In this document: piece after piece, positions 43,946 to 52,771 of the stretch
Position numbering within the stretch: position 1 is the stretch's first letter
How the letters are laid out: each line of letters starts with the position of its first letter
Assembly (NCBI GenBank): GCA_913045375.1
Contig: CAJWQE010000009.1
Coordinates: forward strand, 1 to 53,222
DNA from: an uncultured Halieaceae bacterium
GTDB taxonomy: Bacteria; Pseudomonadota; Gammaproteobacteria; Pseudomonadales; Halieaceae
DNA length: 53,222 nt
Direction: 5' to 3'
Notes under the pieces: model-generated
Told to the model about the DNA's origin: nothing
The model's database searches: none
Seen by the model: only the letters and a program-made list of their open reading frames with translations
Program-made: the position numbers and the translations under genes

Positions 43946-44728
43946 ATGAACGACCGAGTATTGATGTCTACTGACGGGGGCGTATGTCACGTCCGCTTGA
44001 ATCGGCCCGACAAAATGAATGCACTTGACCCTGCTATGTTCGAGGGCATCACATCAGCGCTCGCCGAGCTCGCAGCTGACGCAAGCATACGCGTTATTGT
44101 CTTGAGCGGTGAGGGAAAGGCGTTCTGTGCAGGTCTTGATCTTGGGAGTTTCGGCCTCAGTGATGATGCACCTACCGACCTAGTACCCCGGACGCATGGT
44201 AAGGCCAATGGGGTTCAGCACTTGGGGTGGGGCTGGCGACAGTTATCCGTCCCCGTGATCTCGGCAGTCCACGGTGTATGCCTGGGCGGCGGGATGCAGC
44301 TTATGGCCGGCTCGGATATTAAGATCATTCATCCAGAGACCCGTTGCGCGGTCATGGAAATGCGATGGGGACTCGTGCCCGATATGTCCGGTTATCCGTT
44401 GTGGCGAGGGAACGTTCGCGACGATATTCTTCGCCGGCTTGTCTACACCAACGAAATGTTTTCGGGTGTCGAGGCTCAGGGCTTTGGTTTTGCGACCGAG
44501 GTCAATGATGACCCGCTCAGTCGCGCATTGGCGCTAGCGCATGAGATAGCAGGCAAGAATCCGGAGGCGATTCGCGCGGCCAAGCGCATCTCGAATAGCA
44601 TGGGTGATGCGACCGATGCCGAGTTGTTACTCGCAGAATCGGTGGAGCAAACAGAAATCATCTACAAGCCAAATCAACTGGAGGCCGTTGCCGCCTACTT
44701 TGAAAAACGGGCGGCTAACTTCAAGTAG
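43946..44728 (+). CDS. enoyl-CoA hydratase/isomerase (crotonase) family protein
   Basis: A 260-residue crotonase-fold enzyme acting on unsaturated acyl-CoA. The oxyanion-hole segments are GKAFCAGLDLGSFG and HGVCLGGGMQLMAGSD. The catalytic region MEMRWGLVPDMSG has an aspartate where delta3,5-delta2,4-dienoyl-CoA isomerases place theirs and no hydratase-type second glutamate, so an isomerase role is plausible but not certain. It diverges from the aldehyde dehydrogenase across a 215-base gap that holds a minor GTGCC/GGCAC repeat (43823-43839) and ends with a terminator. Confidence 0.88.
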   Translation: MNDRVLMSTDGGVCHVRLNRPDKMNALDPAMFEGITSALAELAADASIRVIVLSGEGKAFCAGLDLGSFGLSDDAPTDLVPRTHGKANGVQHLGWGWRQLSVPVISAVHGVCLGGGMQLMAGSDIKIIHPETRCAVMEMRWGLVPDMSGYPLWRGNVRDDILRRLVYTNEMFSGVEAQGFGFATEVNDDPLSRALALAHEIAGKNPEAIRAAKRISNSMGDATDAELLLAESVEQTEIIYKPNQLEAVAAYFEKRAANFK

Positions 44729-44762
44729 TTATTGGTCCCCCTTCAGGTAGTCAACGATTCAC

Positions 44763-44790
44763 AAAAAAGCGCCTTACGGCGCTTTTTTTT
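44763..44790. terminator. bidirectional intrinsic terminator
   Basis: AAAAAAGCGCC and GGCGCTTTTTTTT pair around TTAC, with a T-run on either strand. It ends the crotonase gene and can serve the converging transaldolase gene 77 bases away. Confidence 0.92.
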
Positions 44791-44866
44791 GGATTTTTTC
44801 TGAGTAGCTCCATTTGAGTCCTTCAGTGGAGCAGTGTAGAAAGCGCTATCTCAATCTCGCGACTGA

Positions 44867-45772
44867 CTAGGCTAGGGCATCCTCGAGCTTGCGCTGATCA
44901 ACAACAAACCTGCGAATGCCGTCTGCGAGTTTTTCACTCGCCATTGCACTTTCGTTGTGCTCAAACCGAAACTCGGATTCTGCAATGGGGTCTGTGGCGG
45001 CTTCTCGTTCGCTGGGGTTCACCAGGGCTCGAGGCAAATCACCGTCGCTTTGACCCAGCTCACTAAGTAGGTCAGGTGCGATAGTCAGGCGATCGCACCC
45101 CGCCAGTGCTTCGATTTGACCGGTATTGCGGAAGCTGGCGCCCATAACGACGGTCTCGTATCCATGCGTTTTATAATGGGTGTAAATGCGCCGTACCGAT
45201 TGCACGCCCGGATCTTGTTCAGGGCTGTCGATGCTGATGTCGGTATTCGCCTTGTACCAGTCCGTGATACGCCCCACAAACGGAGAAATCAGGAAAACGC
45301 CCGCATCAGCGCAGGCTCGCGCTTGCTCAAAGCCAAAGAGCAGGGTGAGGTTACAGTGAATACCTCGCTTCTCGAGTTCAGCTGCGGCACGAATGCCTTC
45401 CCAGGTGGATGCAATTTTGATGAGAACGCGGCTGGAATCAACGCCAACCTTGGCGTATCGATCAATCAAGCTCTCGGCTTTAGCAATGGTCTGGTCAGTA
45501 TCAAACGACAGTCGAGCATCGACTTCTGTACTGATGACACCGGGCACTAGCTGAACAATTTGAGAACCCACGCGAACAGCGAATTCATCGGCGGCGTTTT
45601 GCGAGCCCTTCAACGCACTGACATCTTCAGCAAACCGTTCCAGGCCCGCCGCTTTCAACAGGAGCGAGGGGTTCGTCGTCGCGTCAACAGGCTTGAGTTG
45701 AGCGATAGCGTCGATATCTCCAGTGTCAGCAACTACCGTACTCATCGCTGCGAGTTGATCAAGTTTCGTCAT
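44867..45772 (-). CDS. tal: transaldolase
   Basis: Pentose-phosphate enzyme moving a dihydroxyacetone unit between sedoheptulose-7-phosphate/glyceraldehyde-3-phosphate and erythrose-4-phosphate/fructose-6-phosphate. The 301 residues have the classical TalB form: Asp16 in [20 protein letters not shown], and Schiff-base Lys119 in [12 protein letters not shown], plus [12 protein letters not shown]. It is monocistronic, with an AT-rich divergent gap to the neighbouring crotonase gene. Its product erythrose-4-phosphate is a substrate of the DAHP synthases about 1 kb away; whether the proximity matters is unknown. Confidence 0.96.
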   Translation of the reverse strand: MTKLDQLAAMSTVVADTGDIDAIAQLKPVDATTNPSLLLKAAGLERFAEDVSALKGSQNAADEFAVRVGSQIVQLVPGVISTEVDARLSFDTDQTIAKAESLIDRYAKVGVDSSRVLIKIASTWEGIRAAAELEKRGIHCNLTLLFGFEQARACADAGVFLISPFVGRITDWYKANTDISIDSPEQDPGVQSVRRIYTHYKTHGYETVVMGASFRNTGQIEALAGCDRLTIAPDLLSELGQSDGDLPRALVNPSEREAATDPIAESEFRFEHNESAMASEKLADGIRRFVVDQRKLEDALA

Positions 45773-45876
45773 TTGAATTCCAGCCGGGCTTAACTTCAGT
45801 TAGACCCAAAGTTTATCTCATTACCCTTTAACTCCTGTAGTATTTGCGACCATATTGTCATTTTAAGAGACGTACG

Positions 45877-46542
45877 ATGCCGACTATTCACCGACATATG
45901 TTCGAAGGCGAGGGCCGCTTCAATCCAGTGACCTTGGGTCAATTTGATGATGCTATCTCTGCGGCGATCGCCGATGACGAATGCGAAGTTTTACTCCTCT
46001 CGGGTGAAGGAAAGAACTTCAGTCAAGGGCTTGATCTCGAGTATCTAATGGCGAGCGAAGATAAGCAGTTCACCGAGTTATGCATGCGGGTGCTAGCAAG
46101 ACTCTTGGACGCGCCTTTTCCAGTCGTCTCGCTCGTGACCGGGCACGCGTTCGGTCTTGGCGCGATGATTGTGCTCGCTTCCGACTATAGCGTGATGCGG
46201 TCCGATCGAGGCTTTTTCTGTTTGCCAGAGGTCGATCTCAATATGACTCTGACCGTGCGAATGAATGAATTGGTCTGCAGCAAGTTAAGTCCAAAAGCAA
46301 TTAGGGCGAGCTTGCTGACAGGCGAGCGTTTGACCGCTGAGCGGGCACTCGAGCTAGAGGTAGTGGACGGGGTCGCCGCATTAGAGGAGTTGGAGGAGCT
46401 GGGGCTCGCGACGGCGGCACCCATGATGGGTAAGAATCGACGCTCGTTGGCAGGACTAAAGCGAGGTTTTAATCAACCCATCATCGAGCTTATCGAGTCA
46501 GACGAAAACGATGGTCCGATTGTCGCTCCTGATTTTGCCTGA
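45877..46542 (+). CDS. crotonase-family protein, enoyl-CoA isomerase-like
   Basis: A short 221-residue crotonase-fold protein. The oxyanion-hole regions are GEGKNFSQGLDLEYL and TGHAFGLGAMIVLASDY. FCLPEVDLNMTL with its glutamate is like the single catalytic acid of delta3-delta2-enoyl-CoA isomerases (plant ECI type), which move a double bond so unsaturated fatty acids can enter beta-oxidation. ATG 45877 is chosen; an upstream TTG at 45844 would add 11 residues and has poor context. It diverges from the transaldolase gene. 168 bases without visible features follow before the DAHP synthase stop. Confidence 0.82.
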   Translation: MPTIHRHMFEGEGRFNPVTLGQFDDAISAAIADDECEVLLLSGEGKNFSQGLDLEYLMASEDKQFTELCMRVLARLLDAPFPVVSLVTGHAFGLGAMIVLASDYSVMRSDRGFFCLPEVDLNMTLTVRMNELVCSKLSPKAIRASLLTGERLTAERALELEVVDGVAALEELEELGLATAAPMMGKNRRSLAGLKRGFNQPIIELIESDENDGPIVAPDFA

Positions 46543-46710
46543 CGACAGCGTTGGCAGCTTTGACGGTTGAGGCAGACCCGCGGAACGATCTGCCGATACC
46601 TTCCTCGTCAAATCATTATTTGAATCAGTTTGTCCAAGGCTGGAGTTTGCACAACTTGCAGTTCGTATAAAAAGACAGGAGCAATTGCCGGTCCCGTAAT
46701 TGGGTAATTG

Positions 46711-47757
46711 TCAGCCGTTGGCCAATCTGTTCAGAAGCATTTCACTGTCTGCCCACCCCAAACAGGCGTCAGTGATACTTTGGCCATAGGTAAGCATTTC
46801 AGGCGCCGCGATAGCCTGATTGCCTCCAACTAGGTGGCTTTCAATCATCACTCCTCGGATGGGAGAGTCTCCAGAGCGACGTTGATCGACAATGCTCTGA
46901 CACACGCTAATCTGTTTTGCGTGGTCCTTCTGACTGTTGGCATGACTACAGTCGACCATGAGACCCGTATTCAGGCCCGCGTTTTCTAGAAGGAGCTCCG
47001 CCTCGCGGACGCTTGCGGTGTCGTAGTTCGGTTTAAGACCACCGCGCAAAATGAGATGGCAGTCAGCATTTCCAGTTGTCTTCACGATGGCCGCTGCACC
47101 TGTCTTTGTCACCGAAAGAAAGTGGTGGCTGGCCGCCGCTGCTCGAATGGCATCGACGGCAATCTGGACATTGCCTTCAGTACCATTTTTAAAGCCAATG
47201 GGGCATGAGACGCCTGATGCGAATTGCCGGTGGTTTTGACTCTCTGTCGTTCGAGCACCGATGGCGCCCCATGACATTAAATCAGCAATATACTGGGGAG
47301 AAACGGCGTCTAACAGCTCCCCGGCTGTGGGCAATCCCATGTTGTTGATTTCGAGCAACAGCTCGCGGGCTAATGCCAAGCCCTCGTTGATCCTGAAACT
47401 GCCATCAAGGTACGGATCATTGATGTAACCCTTCCAGCCCAAGCTCGTCCTTGGCTTTTCGAAATAGGCTCGCATCACGATCTCAAGCTTGTCTGCGTAT
47501 TTCTCGCGCAAGCGCATGAGTTTTGCCGCATATTCGCGAGCAGCACTGGCATCGTGAATAGAGCAGGGGCCAATTACTACAAGCAGTCGCTCATCGTCGC
47601 CACGCATGATGTTGGCGATTTTGGTGCGAGTTGTCTTGATCAGCGTGGTTACGGTTTCCGAAACGGGGAAGCGCGCGATAACCGTATCGGGCGCAACAAG
47701 GCTATCGATACTTTCGATTCGGACGTCGTCGATAGCAGACACGTCTGTGAGGGACAC
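46711..47757 (-). CDS. aroG: class I DAHP synthase, copy A
   Basis: First enzyme of the shikimate pathway: phosphoenolpyruvate plus erythrose-4-phosphate to 3-deoxy-D-arabino-heptulosonate-7-phosphate. The 348-residue AroF/G/H-type protein shows VIGPCSIHD, KPRTSLGWKG, WGAIGARTTESQ and the metal-site MVDCSHANSQKDH. By eye it differs from copy B at 56 of 348 positions, i.e. about 84% identity. The start is GTG with AAGGAG before it. It lies 121 bases downstream of copy B; that gap holds a small palindrome. Which aromatic amino acid inhibits it cannot be told from sequence alone. Confidence 0.95.
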   Translation of the reverse strand: MSLTDVSAIDDVRIESIDSLVAPDTVIARFPVSETVTTLIKTTRTKIANIMRGDDERLLVVIGPCSIHDASAAREYAAKLMRLREKYADKLEIVMRAYFEKPRTSLGWKGYINDPYLDGSFRINEGLALARELLLEINNMGLPTAGELLDAVSPQYIADLMSWGAIGARTTESQNHRQFASGVSCPIGFKNGTEGNVQIAVDAIRAAAASHHFLSVTKTGAAAIVKTTGNADCHLILRGGLKPNYDTASVREAELLLENAGLNTGLMVDCSHANSQKDHAKQISVCQSIVDQRRSGDSPIRGVMIESHLVGGNQAIAAPEMLTYGQSITDACLGWADSEMLLNRLANG

Positions 47758-47812
47758 GGCGGCTCCTTAGTCATGGCTGAAAGGCCTGTTTTGCCACGAT
47801 AGTACTGTCTTT

Positions 47813-47825
47813 ACACGGTACGTGT
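47813..47825. promoter_or_regulatory. short palindrome between the two DAHP synthase genes
   Basis: ACACG-GTA-CGTGT, symmetric arms of five bases, lies 56 bases before the copy A start. It could be an operator giving copy A its own control. It does not match the TyrR box consensus. Confidence 0.3.
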
Positions 47826-47878
47826 CCGCTGGAAACACGGGAAGCTTGGCTTGGGCGGCAGAGGACGTGGTGGTCCGA

Positions 47879-48925
47879 TCACCCCTCGGCGAGCGCACTT
47901 AACAGCATCTCACTATCCGCCCAGCCGAGGCAGGCGTCGGTAATGCTTTTGCCATAGGTAAGCTCATCGCGCGCCGCGATGGCTTGGTTGCCGCCCACGA
48001 GGTGACTCTCAATCATGACGCCGCGAATGGGTGAGTGCGCCTCGCGTCGTTGATCTACGATGCTTTGACACACACCAATTTGCTTCGCGTGGTCTTTCTG
48101 GCTATTGGCGTGACTACAGTCAACCATGAGGCCTGTATTTAAACCTGCATTTTCCAATAGGAGCTCGGCTTCTCGGACACTTGCTGCGTCGTAGTTGGGC
48201 TTCAGCCCGCCGCGCAAAATAAGGTGGCAGTCTGTATTTCCGGTCGTTTTTACAATCGCCGCTGAGCCAGTCTTGGTCACGGATAGGAAATGATGGCTTG
48301 CGCCAGCCGCTCGAATGGCGTCTACAGCAATCTGTACATTGCCCTCGGTTCCATTTTTAAATCCGACTGGGCAGGAAAGACCCGATGCCAGCTGTCGATG
48401 ATTTTGGCTCTCTGTAGTTCGGGCGCCAATGGCTCCCCACGACATCAGGTCGGCCACATATTGCGGCGTGATGGTGTCCAGAAATTCACCCGCCGTGGGC
48501 ATGCCCATATCATTAATGGTCAGCAGTAACTCACGGGCTAGCGCCAAGCCTTGGTTAATCTCAAAGCTGCCATCAATGTGAGGGTCGTTGATGTATCCCT
48601 TCCAGCCCAAGCTCGTTCTGGGCTTCTCAAAGTAGGTTCGCATGACGATTTCGAGTTTGTCCGCGTATTGCTCACGGACATGCATCAGTCGCGTCGCGTA
48701 CTCGAGTGCAGCCTCAGAATCGTGGATGGAGCAGGGGCCTATGACTACGAGAAGACGTTCATCGTCGCCACGCATGATTGCTGCGATTTTGGCTCGCGTC
48801 GATCTGATTAACGAAGTTGTCGCCTCCGAAACGGGGTAGCGATTGATAATTTCGTTGGGGGCAACGAGGTCATTGATGCCATCGATTCGAACATCGTCGA
48901 TGGCAGACACGTCTGTGGGGGACAC
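47879..48925 (-). CDS. aroG: class I DAHP synthase, copy B
   Basis: A 348-residue paralogue of copy A with the same motifs (GPCSIHD, KPRTSLGWKG, ARTTESQNHR, DCSHANSQKDH). Differences cluster in the first 45 residues, around 120-152 and at the C-terminus; the barrel core is nearly identical. The N-terminal and helix regions are where class I enzymes bind feedback inhibitors, so the copies may respond to different amino acids. The GTG start is nine bases after the glutaryl-CoA dehydrogenase stop, and AAGGAG overlaps that stop codon (TAAGGAG), so it is translationally coupled to a lysine/tryptophan-catabolism gene. Confidence 0.95.
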   Translation of the reverse strand: MSPTDVSAIDDVRIDGINDLVAPNEIINRYPVSEATTSLIRSTRAKIAAIMRGDDERLLVVIGPCSIHDSEAALEYATRLMHVREQYADKLEIVMRTYFEKPRTSLGWKGYINDPHIDGSFEINQGLALARELLLTINDMGMPTAGEFLDTITPQYVADLMSWGAIGARTTESQNHRQLASGLSCPVGFKNGTEGNVQIAVDAIRAAGASHHFLSVTKTGSAAIVKTTGNTDCHLILRGGLKPNYDAASVREAELLLENAGLNTGLMVDCSHANSQKDHAKQIGVCQSIVDQRREAHSPIRGVMIESHLVGGNQAIAARDELTYGKSITDACLGWADSEMLLSALAEG

Positions 48926-48934
48926 AACAACTCC

Positions 48935-50119
48935 TTAGAAGGCGGATATGCCGGTTTGGCTGCGTCCCAATATTAACGCATGAACGTCATGAGTGCCCTC
49001 GTAGGTGTTCACAACTTCCAGGTTCAACATGTGCCGTATGACGGGAAAATCGCCAGAAATGCCGTTTCCACCCAGCATGTCTCGGGCGTCGCGAGCAATT
49101 TGCAGTGCCTTACCACAGGAATTGCGCTTAATCAGACTGATTAGATCCGGTGATATGGCACCGTCGCTCATCAAGACACCGGCCCTGTGACAGGCCTGAA
49201 GGCCAATACCGATTTCAGTCTGCATGTTGGCAAGTTTGAGTTGTATCAGCTGCTTGCTTGCGAGCGGCACATCGAATTGTTGCCGATCCAATGTGTACTG
49301 CCGAGCCGTTTGCCAACAGGTTTCTGCGGCGCCCAGTGCACCCCACGCAATGCCGTAGCGGGCATTGTTCAGACACCCAAACGGGCCCTTCAATCCCTCG
49401 ACATTGGGTAGGTGATTCTCAGCGGGCACAAACACATCGTTCATGACGATTTCGCCGGTGATTGACGCTCTGAGTGCGAGTTTGCCTTCGATCTTCGGTG
49501 CACTCAGGCCTTCCATGCCTTTTTCAAGAATAAACCCCCGAATGATGCCGTCGTCAGTCTTTGCCCAAACGACAAACACATCGGCAATGGGACTGTTGCT
49601 AATCCACATTTTGGAGCCAGTCAGCCGGTAACCGCCATCGACGGATTTGGCGCGCGTCTTCATGCCACCCGGATCGGAGCCGTGATCGGGTTCGGTCAGC
49701 CCAAAGCAGCCAATCAATTCGCCCGTGGCGAGACGCGGCAGGTACTTTTCTCGTTGCGCCTCGGTTCCGTAGGCATAGATCGGATACATAACGAGAGATG
49801 ACTGAACGCTCATCATGGATCGGTACCCTGAGTCTACACGCTCGATTTCCCGTGCAACGAGTCCGTAGCAGACATAGTCGACACCGGGACAGCCGTAGCC
49901 TGAGATGGTAGATCCGAGCAAGCCAACCTCACCCATCTCTCGGAAGATTTCGGCGTCCATACGCTCTGTTGCAAAGGCCGAGGTGACCCGCGGAGCCAAC
50001 TGGCTTTGCGCGTACTCTCTCGCCGATGCTTGCACCATGCGTTGCGTGTCTGTGAGTTCTGCGTCCAACTCAAAAGGGTCTTCCCAATTGAGCTTGGTCC
50101 AGCGAGTGTTGCCACCCAT
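48935..50119 (-). CDS. gcdH: glutaryl-CoA dehydrogenase
   Basis: FAD enzyme that oxidises and decarboxylates glutaryl-CoA to crotonyl-CoA in lysine and tryptophan breakdown. The 394 residues have the acyl-CoA dehydrogenase fold with the family-specific start [29 protein letters not shown], and the C-terminal [14 protein letters not shown] with catalytic base Glu374. Arg and Tyr residues of [16 protein letters not shown] belong to the dicarboxylyl-CoA pocket of GCDH enzymes. The ATG lies 109 bases downstream of the isovaleryl-CoA dehydrogenase stop on the same strand. Confidence 0.95.
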   Translation of the reverse strand: MGGNTRWTKLNWEDPFELDAELTDTQRMVQASAREYAQSQLAPRVTSAFATERMDAEIFREMGEVGLLGSTISGYGCPGVDYVCYGLVAREIERVDSGYRSMMSVQSSLVMYPIYAYGTEAQREKYLPRLATGELIGCFGLTEPDHGSDPGGMKTRAKSVDGGYRLTGSKMWISNSPIADVFVVWAKTDDGIIRGFILEKGMEGLSAPKIEGKLALRASITGEIVMNDVFVPAENHLPNVEGLKGPFGCLNNARYGIAWGALGAAETCWQTARQYTLDRQQFDVPLASKQLIQLKLANMQTEIGIGLQACHRAGVLMSDGAISPDLISLIKRNSCGKALQIARDARDMLGGNGISGDFPVIRHMLNLEVVNTYEGTHDVHALILGRSQTGISAF

Positions 50120-50203
50120 GGTATTCCCCCAGTTAGCTCTCTGTGTTCCTGATAGACGATCTCTATATGCCCAAGAGTAGAGGGCCTGAGGCGGGGCAGC
50201 AAT

Positions 50204-50219
50204 CCCCCTATCGTGGGGG
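50204..50219 (-). repeat. small G/C stem-loop after the isovaleryl-CoA dehydrogenase gene
   Basis: CCCCC-TATCGT-GGGGG forms a short hairpin ten bases beyond the stop of the gene on the minus strand. There is no following T-run, so it may slow 3' decay or weakly terminate but is not a classic terminator. Confidence 0.3.
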
Positions 50220-50228
50220 CTAAACTCG

Positions 50229-51398
50229 CTAAGCCGTCTCTTGGAAAATCTCTCGACCGATCAGCATGCGTCTAACTTCTGAAGTCCCGGCACCGATTTC
50301 GTAGAGCTTGGCATCGCGCAGGAAACGTCCGGTGGGGTAATCCATGGTGTAGCCGTTGCCGCCCAGGACCTGGATGGCATCCAGCGCGGCTTTAGTCGCT
50401 GCCTCGGCTGTGTAGAGAATCACTGCAGCGGCATCCTTGCGACTGTCTTCACCACGATCGAGCGCGCGACCGACCTCATAGAGATAGGCGCGGCAGGCAG
50501 CGGTCGACGCATACATATCGGCCAATTTGCCTTGGATGAGCTGAAATTCACCAATAGGTTGATCGAACTGCTTTCGTTCATGAACATAGGGAACGACAGC
50601 GTCCAGACAGGCTTGCATAATGCCTACGGGCCCCGCCGACAGAACAGCGCGTTCGTAATCAAGACCTGACATCAGCACGGCGACACCGGAATTAACCTCT
50701 CCGAGGACGTTTTCGACGGGGACCGGACAGTCCGTGAATATCAGCTCCGCTGTATTCGAGCCACGCATACCCAGTTTGTCGAGCTTCTTACCTTGCGTGA
50801 AGCCGGGAAAATCCCGCTCAACGATAAACGCGGTTATCCCTCGAGAGCCCGCATCGGGCGCTGTTTTGGCGTAAATCACGTAGGTATCTGCGTCAGGCCC
50901 ATTGGTGATCCACATTTTATTGCCATTGAGTACGTAGTGATCGCCTTTGAGGTCTGCGCGTAGTTTCATGCTCACAACGTCCGAACCTGCATTTGGCTCA
51001 CTCATGGCCAAGGCGCCTACCTTTTTACCAGAGCAAAGATCAGGTAGGTATTTCTCTCTTTGACTTTCCGATCCATTTCGCTGGATCTGGTTAAGACAGA
51101 GGTTGGAATGCGCGCCATAGGATAGTCCGACTGAGGCGGACGCTCTGCTGATTTCCTCAAGCACAATGATATGCGCCAGGTAGCCCATGGCGGAGCCGCC
51201 GTAACGTTCATCGACCGTAATACCCAACAGTCCAAGATCGCCCATCTTTTGCCACAAGTGGTGAGGAAAATCGTTATTCCGGTCGACAGCGTCGGCAATG
51301 GGATTGAGCTCTTTCTCAACAAACTGGCGCGTTGTTTCGCGAAGCATCGTGAGCTCTTCACTCAACCCATGATTTAAGCTGCGCAGCGGGTTAGTCAT
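50229..51398 (-). CDS. ivd: isovaleryl-CoA dehydrogenase
   Basis: FAD enzyme of leucine catabolism converting isovaleryl-CoA to 3-methylcrotonyl-CoA. In 389 residues it shows [30 protein letters not shown], catalytic-base Glu249 in [12 protein letters not shown] at the isovaleryl-type position, and [18 protein letters not shown], with alanine instead of glutamate at the medium-chain position. GGAG precedes the ATG. The usual liu partners (methylcrotonyl-CoA carboxylase, HMG-CoA lyase) are not next to it in this window. The 250 bases upstream, to 51648, show no clear feature. Confidence 0.94.
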   Translation of the reverse strand: MTNPLRSLNHGLSEELTMLRETTRQFVEKELNPIADAVDRNNDFPHHLWQKMGDLGLLGITVDERYGGSAMGYLAHIIVLEEISRASASVGLSYGAHSNLCLNQIQRNGSESQREKYLPDLCSGKKVGALAMSEPNAGSDVVSMKLRADLKGDHYVLNGNKMWITNGPDADTYVIYAKTAPDAGSRGITAFIVERDFPGFTQGKKLDKLGMRGSNTAELIFTDCPVPVENVLGEVNSGVAVLMSGLDYERAVLSAGPVGIMQACLDAVVPYVHERKQFDQPIGEFQLIQGKLADMYASTAACRAYLYEVGRALDRGEDSRKDAAAVILYTAEAATKAALDAIQVLGGNGYTMDYPTGRFLRDAKLYEIGAGTSEVRRMLIGREIFQETA

Positions 51399-51648
51399 GA
51401 CAATGTCTCCTCGGAATTACTGCTACGTCGTTCTTTATTTGGCATTGGTTGTCATACGGCGTAGAAGGTTAGCAGTATAACTGATAGTCTCCGCGACCCT
51501 GCCGTTTTATTGATTTGAACTCTTTACCATTTGGCAAGCCGTTGTGGGTTCTATTAGCCCGTCTGGACGATGCTTTGATTACCCCAAAAGGACGCGCTGT
51601 GCGTAGGCCGCTAATGGTAGTCTGCCTTCAACGATATAGGGATACGTT

Positions 51649-52116
51649 TTGGACACACGCGCGCTACGAAATACGCTGGGACAGTTCGCCACTGGAGTGT
51701 GCGTCTTGACGACTAATGATCCCGATCGTGGCGCGATTGGGATGACGGTTAATTCTTTTGCTGCGGTATCCCTTGAGCCTGCACTGGTGCTCTGGAGCAT
51801 CCAGAATACCTCCGAATGCTTCAGTGAGTTCACTGAGTGTGATCGGTATGGAATATCGGTCTTGCGGCTCTCGCAGGAAGCGTTGTCAAATCGTTACGCG
51901 CGCTCTTTAGAGCACAAGGTTGATGATGGTGATTGCTTCGTTGACTCGCACGGAGTGCCTTTGATTACGGGCGCACTGGCTACATTCTCATGCAAGATGT
52001 CGGCGATTCATCCGGGCGGCGATCATCACATTATCGTTGGTGAGGTCGTTGACTTTGAGAGCCATTCAGGTGACCCACTCGTCTTTTTCGGCGGCGCCTA
52101 CAGCCGTTTAGGCTAA
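51649..52116 (+). CDS. flavin reductase domain protein (HpaC-like)
   Basis: A 155-residue FMN-binding split-barrel flavin reductase. It begins LRNTLGQFATGVCVLTT, followed by GMTVNSFAAVSLEPALVLWSI, the flavin phosphate-binding segment, and ends VVDFESHSGDPLVFFGGAYSRLG. Such proteins reduce FMN or FAD with NAD(P)H and pass it freely to a partner monooxygenase or halogenase; no partner lies next to it. The start is TTG at 51649 with AGGGA (51637-51641) upstream; no ATG occurs before the conserved N-terminus. It converges with the FMN reductase gene, one base apart. Confidence 0.88.
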   Translation: MDTRALRNTLGQFATGVCVLTTNDPDRGAIGMTVNSFAAVSLEPALVLWSIQNTSECFSEFTECDRYGISVLRLSQEALSNRYARSLEHKVDDGDCFVDSHGVPLITGALATFSCKMSAIHPGGDHHIIVGEVVDFESHSGDPLVFFGGAYSRLG

Positions 52117-52117
52117 C

Positions 52118-52726
52118 TTACATCCCGTTAGGATAGGGCGTTAGGTCGGCGGCTCCCGATGCGCGGACCTGCGCTAGCGCATCCGCATAGGCAATAAGTT
52201 GTTTCATGCAGTACAAGCTGCGTTCCGAAATATAGCTATGCTCACCCTCGTCGTTTTCAGACGCATCCTCGTTCATGACCACCATGCAGTTCCGCACGAT
52301 TAGATGCTCTGGCAGGTAACAGAGGCGATTGTTCTTGTAGCTGCTCGTTCGAAGCTCATTGATGGGATAGGTTCCGCCAGGGCCGACTGACACACCCACA
52401 GGAAGCGCTGGTTTATGGGCGAAGGATGCACCGCCGCAGACCAAAAAGAAGTTCTTGAGAGCGGCTGGGACCATCCCATGCCACTCGGGCGCAATCATAA
52501 TGAAGGCATCGGCTGCATCGATTTTTTCTGTCAGAGCCTCCAGACCGCTCCATTGAGGCGCATCACTGCCAATTTCCTCGTCCCAGAGCGGCAAGGGATC
52601 TTTCCCAAGGTCACAAATCCAGCAGCTATGCTCGCCAAGGCTTGTTAGCTGATCTGCCAGAAAGCGGGCTACCTTAGCGCTCTGAGAGTCTTTCCGGTGG
52701 CTTCCGACAATGATGGCAATCTGCAT
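52118..52726 (-). CDS. NADPH-dependent FMN reductase family protein
   Basis: A 202-residue flavodoxin-fold reductase of the NADPH-dependent FMN reductase family. The N-terminal IVGSHRKDSQSAKVARFL is the flavin phosphate-binding loop, and APEWHGMVPAALKNFF is the typical central segment contacting the isoalloxazine. It may act as a quinone, azo or chromate reductase, or supply reduced flavin; nothing in the sequence decides. It is on the same strand as the LysR gene upstream, 45 bases away, and could be controlled with it. Confidence 0.87.
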   Translation of the reverse strand: MQIAIIVGSHRKDSQSAKVARFLADQLTSLGEHSCWICDLGKDPLPLWDEEIGSDAPQWSGLEALTEKIDAADAFIMIAPEWHGMVPAALKNFFLVCGGASFAHKPALPVGVSVGPGGTYPINELRTSSYKNNRLCYLPEHLIVRNCMVVMNEDASENDEGEHSYISERSLYCMKQLIAYADALAQVRASGAADLTPYPNGM

Positions 52727-52771
52727 GAGAGGTCTCGCTCGCTGGTGGGATCCACGATGATACTGATGCCA

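Noticed and set aside
47805..47830. TyrR-type box between the DAHP synthase genes
   Set aside because: Only one TTTACA half-site is present; the matching TGTAAA half at the required spacing fits just two of six bases.
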